From: an uncultured Pseudomonadota bacterium
GTDB taxonomy: Bacteria; Pseudomonadota; Gammaproteobacteria; Burkholderiales; SG8-39
DNA: 64,000 nucleotides
NCBI GenBank assembly: GCA_903834835.1
Contig: CAILKO010000057.1
Location: 152,727-216,726 of the forward strand
Direction: 5' to 3'
The notes below the pieces were generated by a model. It saw only the letters and a program-made list of their open reading frames with translations. It did no database searches and was not told the origin of the DNA. This document shows positions 52,683-63,700 of this stretch, piece after piece. Positions within the stretch are counted from its first letter, which is position 1. Every line of letters begins with the position of its first letter. Both the position numbers and the translations under genes were made by a program.

Positions 52683-54063
52683 ACCCTTCGCCATCGTCGA
52701 GCGGCATCGGCTCTTTGCCTGCGACGAGAAGGCGCTCGCCCGCGGTCTGCGTCCGCAGATGGCGCTTGCTTCCGCGCAGGCCATGGCCCCCATGCTGCGC
52801 ACGCGCGAGCGCGATCCTGCGGATGAAACCGAAGCACTGCTCGGCATTGCAGCCTGGGCGAGTCGCTTCACGCCTTCGGTCGCCATCGATTTTCCGGACG
52901 GTCTGGCGCTCGAAGTGGAGGGCAGTCTCAAGCTCTTCGGCGGATTGCCGGCCCTGCGGGCAGCGCTGCGTGACGGTCTGCAGGATCTCGGCTATGGCGC
53001 GGATATCGCCGTGGCACCCACGGCAAAAGCGGCGGCCTGGCTGGCGCGCGCCCGCCATCCCGGGAGTGCGGAGGACCGGCCTTCCGTGCATTCGGCATGG
53101 GCGGAAGCGCTGAACAGCCTGCCGTTCGAAGTGATGCGCTGTCCGGAGCAGATGCTGGAGGCCTGCGCGCTGCTCGGTATCGAGACGCTGGGCCGGTTGC
53201 TGGCATTGCCGAGGGACGGACTTGCGCGCCGTTTCGGCCAGGGTTTGCTGGATGAACTCGATCAGGCGTACGGACGCCTGCCGGATCCGCGCAGCTATTA
53301 CCTGCCGCCCTTGCAGTTCTGTGCGCGGCTGGAACTGCCTGTCGGCGTACTGCAGAGCGAAGCACTGTTGTTTGCAAGCCGCCGGCTGCTTGCGCAGATG
53401 GCAGCCTGGCTGGCGGGCCTGAGCAGCGGGGTGCAGCGCTTCACGTTCCGTTTTCTCCATCGCGGGAGCCGGTCGACGGAGCTCGTGATCGGGCTGCTCG
53501 AGCCCTCGCGCGATCTGCATCACTTCACGCTGCTGCTGCGGGAGCGGCTTGCCGGCAGCCGGCTGCCGGAACCTGCGCGCACGATCGAGCTTACGGCAGG
53601 GGAGATTCTTCCTTGTGATGCGCAGACACCGGGGCTGCTCCCGGAGGAAACGCGCGGGCCGGGCGACTGGACGAAGCTGGTGGAGCGCTTGCGCGCGCGC
53701 CTGGGCACGGATGCGGTGCAGGGGCTAGCGGTCGTGGCCGAGCACCGCCCGGAGCGTGCGAGCTGCGCGCTTGCCCCGGGCGGGCGGCAGCCCGGGCAGG
53801 CGCAGCTTGATTTCGGCGCTCGCCCGTTCTGGCTGCTGGACAGGCCGAAGCCGCTCGACGAGCGCAACGCGATGCCGCACTACGACGGGCCGCTCGAACT
53901 GGTCGCCGGGCCGGAGCGGATCGAAACAGGCTGGTGGGACGAGGGCGATATCGGCCGTGATTACTTCATCGCGCGTACCGGGGACGAGGCGCTCGTCTGG
54001 GTCTACCGCGAGCACCGTGCGCTTGACGGCGGGCGCTGGTACCTGCACGGCTTGTTTGCCTGA
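52603..54063 (+). CDS. imuB: ImuB, Y-family polymerase-like mutasome subunit
   Basis: About 486 residues (ATG at 52603; a second ATG at 52612 is an equally good start and gives MLWIALHF, the usual N-terminus). The fold is Y-family polymerase-like, but the acidic catalytic residues are not seen, as known for ImuB. The little-finger part continues to FARLELPVGVL... and the C-terminal region ends in YREHRALDGGRWYLHGLF. ImuB links the beta clamp with DnaE2 during mutagenic repair. Confidence 0.9.
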   Translation: MHPMLWIALHFRNLPLEAFSRSGSWPEPFAIVERHRLFACDEKALARGLRPQMALASAQAMAPMLRTRERDPADETEALLGIAAWASRFTPSVAIDFPDGLALEVEGSLKLFGGLPALRAALRDGLQDLGYGADIAVAPTAKAAAWLARARHPGSAEDRPSVHSAWAEALNSLPFEVMRCPEQMLEACALLGIETLGRLLALPRDGLARRFGQGLLDELDQAYGRLPDPRSYYLPPLQFCARLELPVGVLQSEALLFASRRLLAQMAAWLAGLSSGVQRFTFRFLHRGSRSTELVIGLLEPSRDLHHFTLLLRERLAGSRLPEPARTIELTAGEILPCDAQTPGLLPEETRGPGDWTKLVERLRARLGTDAVQGLAVVAEHRPERASCALAPGGRQPGQAQLDFGARPFWLLDRPKPLDERNAMPHYDGPLELVAGPERIETGWWDEGDIGRDYFIARTGDEALVWVYREHRALDGGRWYLHGLFA

Positions 54064-54078
54064 CCGGCGGGAGCTGTC

Positions 54079-57000
54079 ATGTCCGAGGGGCTGCCGGCCT
54101 ATGCCGAACTGCATTGCCTGTCCAATTTCACCTTCCTGCGTGGCGCTTCGCATCCCGAGGAACTGGTCGAGCGCGCAGCGGCGCTCGGCTATGCGGCGCT
54201 CGCGCTGACCGATGAATGTTCGGTGGCGGGCGTGGTGCGCGCCCACGTCAAGGCGAAGGCGCTAGGCATGCGTCTCATCATCGGCAGCGAGTTTTCGATC
54301 GGGCAGCCGGGAGGAAATTCACTGCGCCTCGTGCTGCTTGCGACGGACAGGCGTTCCTACGGGCGGCTCTGCGCCTTCATCACGCGGGGCAGGCGCCGTG
54401 CGCAGAAGGGCGGCTATCACCTGCGGCGCGAGGATATTGCCGAGGAGGGCCTGCCAGGGTGTCTTGCGCTCTGGCTTCCCGGGAGCGTGCCCTCCCTTGG
54501 CGAGGCGCACTGGCTGGCGCAGACCCTGCCGGGCAGGGTCTGGATCGCGGTCGAACTGCATCACGGACCGAATGACCGCAGGCGGCTTGCGCAGTTGCAG
54601 GAGATCGGTGCGACGAGCGGGCTGAGACTGGTTGCGACGGGCGATGTGCACATGCACCTGCGTTCCCGGCGCCGGTTGCAGGACACGCTCACCGCAATCA
54701 GGCTGGGACAGCAGGTGCGCGAGTGCGGGCATGCGCTGTTTCCGAATGCCGAGCGCCATCTGCGATCGCGGCTGCGCCTGGCACAGCACTATCCGCCCGA
54801 GCTGCTGCGCGAGACGCTCGTGATCGCAGAGCGCTGCGCCTTTTCGCTCGATACGCTGCGCTACGAGTATCCGCGCGAACTGGTGCCGGATGGGCACACT
54901 GCCACGAGCTGGTTGCGCGCACTGACCGAGCAGGGGCTGCGGCGGCGCTATCCTGCTCCGGCAGGCGTGCCACCGGAAGTAGGTCAGCAGATCGAGCGCG
55001 AACTCGCGCTCATCGCGACCCTCGGCTACGAATCCTTTTTTCTCACCGTGGAGGATATCGTGCGCTTCGCGCGCTCGCGCGGCATCCTCTGTCAGGGGCG
55101 GGGATCCGCGGCGAACTCCGCGGTCTGTTTCGCGCTCGGAATTACCGAAGTCGATCCTTACAACGCGTCGCTCCTGTTCGAGCGGTTTGTATCGAAGGAA
55201 CGCAACGAGCCGCCGGACATCGACGTCGATTTCGAGCACCAGCGCCGCGAGGAAGTGATCCAGTACATCTACGACAAGTACGGCCGCGAGCGCGCGGCGC
55301 TGGCCGCCACGGTGATCTGCTACCGGCTGAAGAGCGCGTTGCGCGATGCAGGCAGGGCGCTCGGTCTGGATCCTGAGGAAACCGGGCGGATCGCAAGGGC
55401 TGTCACCTGGTGGGACAGAGGCGATACGCTGGCGCGGCGACTGCAGGAGGCAGGCCTGGATATCGCAGGGACCGGGACGCAGCGCTTGATCTCGCTCGCG
55501 CAGGCGCTGACCGGATTCCCGCGTCATCTTTCCCAGCATGTGGGCGGTTTCGTGATCTCGCGCGGTCCGCTCGCCCGGCTGGTGCCGGTGGAGAACGCGG
55601 CCATGCCGGAGCGCAGCGTGATCCAGTGGGACAAGGACGATCTGGATGCGCTCGGGCTGCTCAAGGTGGACGTGCTGGCGCTCGGCATGCTGTCGGCGAT
55701 CCGGCGCGCGCTCGGGCTCGTTTCGGAAGCGACAGGGCGCACGCTCACGATGGCGGACGTACCGGTTGACGATCCCGAGGTCTACGGCATGATCCAGCGC
55801 GCGGATACCGTCGGCGTGTTCCAGATCGAATCGCGGGCGCAGATGGCGATGCTGCCGCGCCTGAGGCCGACTTCGTTCTACGACCTGGTGATCGAGGTCG
55901 CGATCGTGCGGCCGGGTCCCATACAGGGCGGGATGGTGCATCCCTTTCTGAAACGTCGCATGGGGCTGGAGCCGGTCACCTACGAGAGCCCGGAAGTGGA
56001 GCAGGTGCTCGGGCGTACGCTCGGGGTGCCGATCTTTCAGGAGCAGGTGATGCAGCTTGCGGTGGTTGCGGCCGGTTTCTCGCCTGGCGAGGCCGACCAG
56101 TTGCGCCGTGCGATGGCCGCATGGCGACGCAGCGGCGATCTCGCGCGCTTCGAGGCGCGGCTGCTGGCGGGCATGCGCAAGCGTGGTTACAGCGATGATT
56201 TCGCGGGACGCCTGTACCGGCAGATTCTGGGGTTCGGCGAATATGGTTTCCCGGAATCGCATTCGGCGAGCTTCGCCCTGCTGGTCTATATCTCGTCCTG
56301 GCTGAAGTACCACCACCCGGCGGCGTTCTGTGCTGGATTGCTGAACAGCCAGCCCATGGGGTTCTACGGGCCGTCCCAGCTGGTGCAGGACGCACGCCGT
56401 CACGGCGTCGAGTTCAGACCGGTGGACGTCATGCGGAGCGACTGGGAATGTACGCTGGAACAGGGGGTGGGGACTGATGTCCGGGTGGCAGGTGCGCCGC
56501 CTGCGTCGCCTGCGCTCAGGCTGGGGCTGCTGATGGTGAAGGGGCTCGCCAGGGAAAGCGCGCTGCGGATCATCGAGGCGAGAGGGGGGGCAGTGTTCTC
56601 TTCCGCACAGGATCTCGCGGACCGTGCCGGGATCGGGGAGCGCGAACTGCGACTTCTTGCCTCGGCCGGGGCGCTAGCCGGTCTGTCATCCAATCGCAGG
56701 GAGGCGCTGTGGTCGGTGCTGGGGGTGGAGCAGGAGGCCGGGCTGATGCGTGGTGCGCCGGTGCGGGAATCCCCGGTGCAGATGGAACTGCCGGGGGAAG
56801 GTGAGACGCTGATTGCGGATTATCGCAGCCTCGGCCTTACGCTCGGGCGCCACCCGCTCGCGCTGCTGCGCCCGCGTCTGCGCAAACTGAAGACGCGCAC
56901 TGCGCAGGAAGTGCTTGGACTGGCGCACGGAACCTTTGTCCGCGCCTCGGGCATCGTCACGACGCGTCAGCGTCCGGGGACCGCTTCAGGCGTGGTCTTC

Positions 57001-57213
57001 GTGACGCTGGAAGACGAGACCGGGAACGTGAATCTGGTGGTCTGGCGCGATGTGGCGGAGCAGTTCCGCAATGCGTTGCTGGGCGCACGCCTGATGCGCG
57101 CCGAGGGTGTCGTCGAGCGTTCCGGCGAGGTGGTCCATCTGGTTGCAAGGCGATTGTTCGATGACAGTGCCCTGCTCGGGAGGCTCGCCACCCGCTCGCA
57201 CGATTTCCACTAG
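54079..57213 (+). CDS. dnaE2: Error-prone DNA polymerase DnaE2 (ImuC)
   Basis: 1044 residues. The PHP domain opens with YAELHCLSNFTFLRGASHPEELVERA. The polymerase core has QGRGSAANSAVCFALGITEVDP and the catalytic PPDIDVDFEH near residue 380, then QWDKDDLDALGLLKVDVLALGML. An OB-fold is present at the C-terminus (GIVTTRQRPGTASGVVFVTLEDETG). Together with ImuA and ImuB it carries out damage-induced mutagenesis. It starts 15 bp after imuB and converges with gloB. Confidence 0.96.
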   Translation: MSEGLPAYAELHCLSNFTFLRGASHPEELVERAAALGYAALALTDECSVAGVVRAHVKAKALGMRLIIGSEFSIGQPGGNSLRLVLLATDRRSYGRLCAFITRGRRRAQKGGYHLRREDIAEEGLPGCLALWLPGSVPSLGEAHWLAQTLPGRVWIAVELHHGPNDRRRLAQLQEIGATSGLRLVATGDVHMHLRSRRRLQDTLTAIRLGQQVRECGHALFPNAERHLRSRLRLAQHYPPELLRETLVIAERCAFSLDTLRYEYPRELVPDGHTATSWLRALTEQGLRRRYPAPAGVPPEVGQQIERELALIATLGYESFFLTVEDIVRFARSRGILCQGRGSAANSAVCFALGITEVDPYNASLLFERFVSKERNEPPDIDVDFEHQRREEVIQYIYDKYGRERAALAATVICYRLKSALRDAGRALGLDPEETGRIARAVTWWDRGDTLARRLQEAGLDIAGTGTQRLISLAQALTGFPRHLSQHVGGFVISRGPLARLVPVENAAMPERSVIQWDKDDLDALGLLKVDVLALGMLSAIRRALGLVSEATGRTLTMADVPVDDPEVYGMIQRADTVGVFQIESRAQMAMLPRLRPTSFYDLVIEVAIVRPGPIQGGMVHPFLKRRMGLEPVTYESPEVEQVLGRTLGVPIFQEQVMQLAVVAAGFSPGEADQLRRAMAAWRRSGDLARFEARLLAGMRKRGYSDDFAGRLYRQILGFGEYGFPESHSASFALLVYISSWLKYHHPAAFCAGLLNSQPMGFYGPSQLVQDARRHGVEFRPVDVMRSDWECTLEQGVGTDVRVAGAPPASPALRLGLLMVKGLARESALRIIEARGGAVFSSAQDLADRAGIGERELRLLASAGALAGLSSNRREALWSVLGVEQEAGLMRGAPVRESPVQMELPGEGETLIADYRSLGLTLGRHPLALLRPRLRKLKTRTAQEVLGLAHGTFVRASGIVTTRQRPGTASGVVFVTLEDETGNVNLVVWRDVAEQFRNALLGARLMRAEGVVERSGEVVHLVARRLFDDSALLGRLATRSHDFH

Positions 57214-57235
57214 GCCCGTCAGTCGGGCAAAGGGC

Positions 57236-58027
57236 CTACCAGCTATTGCGCAGCTCGCGCAGCTTCAGGAACACCGTTTTCGCATCGGGGTTCTCGGGCA
57301 GGTCCGGAAACTCCGATTTCAGCTTCGCGATGAGCGTAGCGCTGTTCAGCCGGAAGAAGGTGCTGATTTCCTTTTCAAGGCCGAGGGTCGTGACGAAGGC
57401 GTGGGCAGGATCCTGATCGGCGACCTGATCCAGCAATTCTGTCGCGTGCCGGTTATCAGGCTCGCGGCTGAGCGTGAAACGCAGGTTGTTGACCATGTAG
57501 TCGTGCCCGGGGTAGACGAGCGTGTCGTCCGGCAGGCGCGAGAGCTGGTCGGCGAAGGTCCGGTAAAGCGCTTCCGGGTGCCCGCCGTTGTGGCAGTTGC
57601 CGGCGCCTGCATTGAACAGCGTATCGCCGCAGAAAAGGGCGGGGTGATCCGCATGACCGAGCAGACACAGGTGACACATGGTGTGGCCCGGCGTGTCGAG
57701 ACATTCGAGTTCCACGGTCTTGCCCACGCGGATCACGTCGCCGGCCGCAAGACCTTTCGTAAGCCCGGGGATGCGGTCCCTTGCCGCGTGGTGGGCGAGG
57801 ACCTGCGCGCCGGTGGCCGCGACGAGCGCCTCGTTGCCGCCGGTGTGATCGCGGTGCTCGTGGGTATTCAGTATCTGGGTGATTTCCCAGCCCTCGTCGC
57901 GCGCCGTGGCGAGGCAGCGTGCATGATCGAGCGGGTCGATGGCCAGCGCCTCTCCGGTCTCCGGGCAGGCGATGAGATAGTTGTAGTTGCGCAGCGCGTT
58001 GGCGGTCCAGATCTGCTTGACGAGCAT
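57236..58027 (-). CDS. gloB: Hydroxyacylglutathione hydrolase (glyoxalase II)
   Basis: 263 residues from the ATG at 58027; the longer open frame to 58900 overlaps another gene and is not protein-like. The dinuclear metal site is THEHRDHTGG (55-64), LDTPGHTMCHLCLLG, FCGDTLFNAGAGNC and VYPGHDYMVNNLRFT. It hydrolyses S-D-lactoylglutathione in methylglyoxal detoxification. The length is typical. Confidence 0.94.
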   Translation of the reverse strand: MLVKQIWTANALRNYNYLIACPETGEALAIDPLDHARCLATARDEGWEITQILNTHEHRDHTGGNEALVAATGAQVLAHHAARDRIPGLTKGLAAGDVIRVGKTVELECLDTPGHTMCHLCLLGHADHPALFCGDTLFNAGAGNCHNGGHPEALYRTFADQLSRLPDDTLVYPGHDYMVNNLRFTLSREPDNRHATELLDQVADQDPAHAFVTTLGLEKEISTFFRLNSATLIAKLKSEFPDLPENPDAKTVFLKLRELRNSW

Positions 58028-58258
58028 GGGGTTTTCCAAGGATGGAAGCAGCGGCGATGATACCCACTTCGAAGGCAAGGGACCGGGGTAGTCGGTCGGC
58101 CATGCGGACGCAGCGCCTCCCTGACAATTCGCTGTCACGTTGGTGCAACGAATACCGGCCATGGTTACCGATTCCTCGTCGCACTTGCGCGGTCCCTGCG
58201 TGTCAAACTTGGTGATGCATACCCGGACAAACAGGTAATTCCTTACAATCGCAGGCAT

Positions 58259-60418
58259 ATGACGCCGCAACTCCAGCAGCAAGGCCCTCAGACGCCCGCC
58301 GCCGCATCGGCACCGCGCTTGCCGAGAATCCGGCAGGATCTGAAACTCTATCCGGGTCCGCAACATCACGACGGATCGCCGAGTTGGCGCATTCTGGATC
58401 CGGTACGCAACCGGTTCTTCGAGATCGGCTGGCTGGAGTTCCAGCTGCTCACCCACTGGTCGGAAAGCATTTCGGCCGAGGATCTCATCGAGCGCGTACC
58501 CGACGATGCGCCAGTCCGTCCGACGCCGGAAGAGGTCGAGGCCTTTGTCGAGTTCCTCGTCAATAACCAGCTGATCGTGCCTCAGAGTCAAGAGACTCTG
58601 GGCCGGTTGCGCAAATCCTGGCGCGCGGGTTCCAAGCCCTGGTACGAGGAGATCTTCCACAAGTACCTGTTCTTCCGGGTGCCGCTGTTCCGTCCGGACA
58701 GGTTCCTCGATGCGACGCTGCCGCTGACGGCGGTTTTCTACAGCCGCGCATTCGCAGCCATCGTGCTCGTTGTTCTGATGGCGGACCTTTACCTTGTCAC
58801 CCGTCAGCTGGACGAAGTGAGGCGGACCTTCGCCTATTTCTTCAATCTTCAGGGGGGCGTCTATTTTCTGATTGCGGCCACGTTTTCGAAGGTCATCCAC
58901 GAGCTAGGCCACGCCTATACCGCAAAGCGCTATGGTGTGCGCGTTCCAGCCATGGGAATTGCTTTTCTCGTGATGTGGCCCGTGCTCTACACGGATACCA
59001 GCGAGACGTGGAAGCTCGCGGACAAGAACAAGCAGTTCGCGATTGCCTCCGCAGGGATCGTTTCGGAACTCGTGCTGGCCTGCTTTGCGACCTTGCTGTG
59101 GGTGCTGACGCCGGAGGGCGCGATGAAGAACATTTTCTTCATCCTGGCATCCACGACCTGGCTGATTACACTTGCGCTCAACGCGAGTCCGTTCATGCGT
59201 TTCGACGGCTATTTCCTGCTCTCGGACGCACTGGACTTCCCGAACCTGCACGAGCGTGCCTCCGCTTGCGCGCGCTGGTGGATCCGGTGGCGTTTCTTCA
59301 ATCTGCGGCAGGCGGTCCCGGAGTCCACATTCGGTGCGGGCCAGCGCAGAGCGCTGGTCACCTTCGCCCTCGTCACCTGGCTATACCGGCTGGTGGTGTT
59401 TCTGGGGATCGCGCTCCTCGTGTACCACACGTTCTACAAGCCGCTAGGCGTCCTGCTCATGCTGCTGGAGGTCTGGTGGTTCGTGCTGATGCCGGTCGTC
59501 AGGGAGGTGCGCTACCTTCTTTCGCAGAAGGGCGCGATCCGGCTGGCATGGGATGCCTTTGCCATTGCGGCAGTGCTTCTCTTTGCGCTGGTCTGGGCCG
59601 TTCCGATCACCAGTCAGGTCAGCGCGCCTGCGGTGCTTATCGCCGAGCGCGAGCAGCCCGTATACGCCCCCGCTCCCGCCCGCATACTGGAAGTGGCGGT
59701 GAAGCCCTTGCAGCGTGTACAGGAGGGGGACGTGCTGATCCGGATGCAATCCCCGGAACTCGAGTTGCGTGCGGCGCAGGCGCATAGCCGGCTCGAGGTG
59801 GCGAAGACGGAATATCTGCGCGGCGTCGCCACGAGTCGCAGCCAGGAGCAGTCCGAGGTGCTGGCGTCACAAGTCTATGAAGCCGCCGCGGGCCTCAAGG
59901 CCGTGGAGGAAGAACAGGCGAAGCTGGAGGTCCGGGCGCGTATCTCGGGCACCGTGCGCGACTTGAAGAGCGACATGATCGTCGGGCGCTGGATCAATCC
60001 GCGTGAAGCGATGATGCGCATAGTCGCGAGCGAAACCTCGCTAATTGAAGCCTACCTGAACGATACCCAGATACGTTCGGTAGTACCAGGGCAGGCCGTG
60101 CGGTTCTATCCCGGTGTGGCCGGCATTCCCGTCGTCTCTGGAGAAGTCGTCAGTGTCGATGAAACCGGGGTCAAGCAGATGTCGCAGCCGTTGCTGCTGG
60201 CAGCCCATGGCGGGGACATCCAGGCCGTAAACGACAAGCACGGGGTTGCTACCGCCAAGGACGCCATGTATCGGGTCGTGATCCGGCCGGAGCAGGACGG
60301 GCTGCATGTAACGAGCGTGTCGCGCGGCACGGTCCGGATCTATACCGATCTTGTTGTTGTCGTTGAAAATATCTTCTTCCGTGCGATGTCGATCTTCGTC
60401 AGGGAGAGCGGCATCTGA
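58259..60418 (+). CDS. PqqD-like/M50 protease/HlyD fusion protein
   Basis: 719 residues. About 20-110 is a PqqD-like winged helix (FEIGWLEFQLLTHWSE). Then follows an M50/site-2-protease-type membrane domain with zinc motif HELGH at 214-218 and a second ligand motif NASPFMRFDG (Asp316). The C-terminal part is a HlyD/biotinyl-lipoyl periplasmic adaptor (APAPARILEVAVKPLQRVQEGDVLIRM). Such fusions appear with DUF4347/VCBS-type giant proteins and are thought to act in their export or processing. An ABC transporter and TolC partner are not in the window. Confidence 0.85.
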   Translation: MTPQLQQQGPQTPAAASAPRLPRIRQDLKLYPGPQHHDGSPSWRILDPVRNRFFEIGWLEFQLLTHWSESISAEDLIERVPDDAPVRPTPEEVEAFVEFLVNNQLIVPQSQETLGRLRKSWRAGSKPWYEEIFHKYLFFRVPLFRPDRFLDATLPLTAVFYSRAFAAIVLVVLMADLYLVTRQLDEVRRTFAYFFNLQGGVYFLIAATFSKVIHELGHAYTAKRYGVRVPAMGIAFLVMWPVLYTDTSETWKLADKNKQFAIASAGIVSELVLACFATLLWVLTPEGAMKNIFFILASTTWLITLALNASPFMRFDGYFLLSDALDFPNLHERASACARWWIRWRFFNLRQAVPESTFGAGQRRALVTFALVTWLYRLVVFLGIALLVYHTFYKPLGVLLMLLEVWWFVLMPVVREVRYLLSQKGAIRLAWDAFAIAAVLLFALVWAVPITSQVSAPAVLIAEREQPVYAPAPARILEVAVKPLQRVQEGDVLIRMQSPELELRAAQAHSRLEVAKTEYLRGVATSRSQEQSEVLASQVYEAAAGLKAVEEEQAKLEVRARISGTVRDLKSDMIVGRWINPREAMMRIVASETSLIEAYLNDTQIRSVVPGQAVRFYPGVAGIPVVSGEVVSVDETGVKQMSQPLLLAAHGGDIQAVNDKHGVATAKDAMYRVVIRPEQDGLHVTSVSRGTVRIYTDLVVVVENIFFRAMSIFVRESGI

Positions 60419-60783
60419 GCCGCGATCGGTGCTGGCACCTTGCCATCATGTGGCGGGGGGCGCCGGTCGGCAATCGGGCCGTTCGGCCATTGTTTTTGCC
60501 GTCATTAAGCGATGAATCGCGCCGATAACACTGTTCAGGGGCCGAACGCGTTGTGCAGGTGCTTCGGCACAGGGCTGTGTTTCGAACATTTGTTTGCGAA
60601 TTCTCAATGGTTTTTGCGTGGTTTTTCCTTATCTTTCTTAAGGTAGGGAAGGTAGATTTGCACATGGACGGGGCGATTTATCAGATTGTTTCGGAAAGTC
60701 CCCGGGGCAACACAAGTATTTCCCTATAATTCAGGTAATTAAAGATTTTTCGTGCCAGCGTAGCGAATCAAAGGAAGACGACC
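60419..60783 (+). other. Intergenic region with a terminator-like hairpin and a -10 element
   Basis: This 365-bp gap has no credible gene. Near its left end GGCC-GTTC-GGCC (60477-60488) is followed by ATTGTTTTT (60489-60497), a short intrinsic-terminator-like element for the M50/HlyD gene. Further on is a TATAAT (60725-60730) without a good -35 partner, and AAGGAAG at 60771-60777 serves as ribosome-binding site for the next gene. The region is more A/T-rich than its surroundings. Confidence 0.55.
60477..60497 (+). terminator. Candidate intrinsic terminator after the M50/HlyD gene
   Basis: A GGCC/GGCC stem with a four-base GTTC loop (the inner G-C pair may extend it) is followed directly by a T-rich tract. 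The stem is short, so confidence is low. Confidence 0.4.
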
Positions 60784-63700
60784 GTGTCCAAGAAAGACGA
60801 TACCAAGGCCAGCGCCACCGGCAGCGACAAGAAAAAGGCCGTCCGGAAATCGCCCACATCAAGGCGTCGCAACCGCTCCCTGGCACTCGAGCCACGCGTC
60901 GTATTCGATGCGGCCCTCGGTGCCGATATCGTCGAACATGTGGTCCATGCGGACACGGCGCATCAGGATGCTGCGGTCCCGGCAGCGGGCATCGATGCGA
61001 AGCTTGCAGCGCCTGCTGTCCAGGCACCGGCCACTGCAGTTGAAGCGAAAGCAGGGGCACAAGCTGCGGCGGACAAGCCTGCCGCGGATTCAACGAATGC
61101 GAAGCCAGCGCAGGATCGCGCGCTGGAGCTTCCGTCTGACGGCACCGCGGTTGCGGCGCGCAATGAAATTGTCTTCATCGACACCTCGGTCGAGGACTAT
61201 CAGACCCTGATTGCAGACGTCAATCCTGGCGCGCGCATTGTGCTGCTCGACCCGGCCAAGGACGGTATTGAACAGATCGTCGCCGCGCTGCGGGACGAGA
61301 CCAATGTGGATGCGATCCACATCGTGTCGCACGGTGCTGAAGGCATGCTGGAACTGGGTACCGCCAAGGTAACCGAGCTCAGCATGGCGAAGGTCTATGC
61401 GCAGGAACTCGTGGAAATTGGCAAACACCTGTCGAAGGATGCGGACATCCTCGTCTACGGTTGCGACTTTGGTAAGGGCGACATCGGACGTTCGGCGACG
61501 GTCGAACTCGGCCTGCTGACGGGGGCCGATGTCGCTTCGTCGGACGACCTGACCGGCGCGGCCGCGCTGGGGGGGGACTGGGATCTGGAGCAAGTGTTCG
61601 GCCATATTGAAACCTCTATAGCATTCACGGATGCCGTGAAGACTTCGTTCCAGCACGTGCTCGCCACGCTTAACTGGGACACGGCCAGTTGGACCGCAGG
61701 GAACCTGACAGGTTCGAATTCGGTGGCGGGTGGAACAGTCAGCATAGCCCTCACTGGAGACACGGCCCGATTGCAGGCGGGTAACCCAACAATCGGAACC
61801 TCGAATTCTGGAGGTCTCTCGCCGGTTGAAAACGCGTTCGAGATGTTCGCGAACTTCAATGCGTCTACCGTGATCGGGGACGAGGCGATCACCATGACGG
61901 TTAGTTTCACCGGTTATTCAGGTGGTGTTTCGAATATCAGTTTTTCCATTTTCGATATCGACTCGTCCGGCTTTGTCGATCGAATTATCGTCACAGCCAA
62001 TAATGGGGCAACAATAAATCCAACTGCAATAACGGTCGTTGATTCAACGACGGTTCAGGTTGCCAGTGCAAATACTGTAGTCGGACTTAAGAGTTCCTCA
62101 ACTAATACCGGAAACGCGACGTTCTCGTTCAGTGGGCAGAGCGGGATTACATCGCTCACGATCGTCTATCAGTCTGGCCAGCTTGCTGATCCTTCCGCGC
62201 AGCGGATTAGCGTGCATGACATATCGTTCGACGCTCCAGGAAATGACGCTCCGCTTCTGGAGAATTCATCCACGCTGAGTTACACGGAGAATGGTGCCGC
62301 CGCTGCGATCAACACAGGCATTAAAGTTACCGACACGGACAACACGACCTTATCGACGGCGACAGTTTCAATATCCGGTGGTTTCCAGTCCGGCCAGGAT
62401 TTGCTCTGGTTCACCAATTCGTCCGGCATGGGGAATATTCAGGGGACCTACGACTCCGCGACTGGTGTGATGAGCCTTTCATCGGCGGGAAACTCGGCTA
62501 CCGTTGCGGAGTGGCAGGCTGCGTTGCGTGCGGTTCAGTATTCAAACAGTTCGACTGATCCGAACACCTCGGCGCGTACCGTCAGCTTTGTCGTGAACGA
62601 CAGTGCTGCGAATTCGAATACGGTCACATCAACGGTAAGCGTTGCCGCCGTTGCGGGTGCGGCGAATGCGCCGACGCTGGATCTCGACGCATCCGATTCC
62701 GCGACGACGGTCGCAAGTGACAACTTCAGCAGCAACAATCTGAGTGGGGGCTCGGGTTGGACGAGTAGTAGCTGGACCACATCCGCGGGCACTAACGTTA
62801 TTCAGGTCAGCGGGTCTGCATTGGTCCTCGGGGATCCCCTTAATAACAATTCAACGGATGGCAACCTTTATCGCGGTGCCAATCTCAGTGCGGCATTAAA
62901 TCCGCAGCTGAGCTTCAGCTATGCCGGCGCAAATCTGGAGTCGAGCGACACGTTGCTGATCGATGTATCCACCAACGGAGGCGGTAGTTGGACCACGATT
63001 CGAACAATCAATGGTTCGAACTCCGCATCGACGATCACGCAGAGTCTTTCGGGCTATGAGTCCGCGAACACGCTGATTCGATTTCGTGCTGGTAATAATA
63101 TGGCTAACAACGAGACGATCACGATCGACGACGTCTCGATTACCAGTCAGCCGACAGGGTGGAGCAATACTTTCACCGAGGCCGTTACTTATGTTGCCGG
63201 TACCGGCGGAGTGTCCATCGGGGATACCGATGTCTCGATCGCGGACGCAAACAGTGCCAACATGTCCGGCGCGACCATCACCATTTCCGGTAACTATCAG
63301 AGTGGGTCCGACAAGCTGGAATTCACGAATCAGAGTGGAATTACCGGATCTTTCAATGCCGGTACCGGTGTGCTGACACTTTCAGGAACTGCGACCAAGG
63401 CGAACTATCAGACGGCACTCGCGTCGATCCGGTTCAATAATTCCAGTGACAATCCGAGCACCAGTACGCGTACGGTAACTGTTGTCGTTCGGGACGATTC
63501 CGGTACGGCAAGCAATACGGCAAGCACGAGCATTACGGTTGTTGCAACGAACGATGCACCGACGGCGATTGCGGACAGCAATGCGGGCACGAACACGGTA
63601 GCGGAGAACGCCTCGAACGGGACGGTGGTGGGGGTGACGGCGCTGGCCTCCGATCCGGATGCTGGGGACACGTTCACGTACTCGTTGTTTGACAACGCGG

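Noticed and set aside
54319..56403. Long minus-strand open frame opposite dnaE2
   Set aside because: Antisense shadow of a strongly supported polymerase gene; Arg/His-rich with no domain.
58244..58249. TACAAT as a -10 element for the M50/HlyD gene
   Set aside because: It would put the transcript start only a few bases from the ATG and has no -35 partner.
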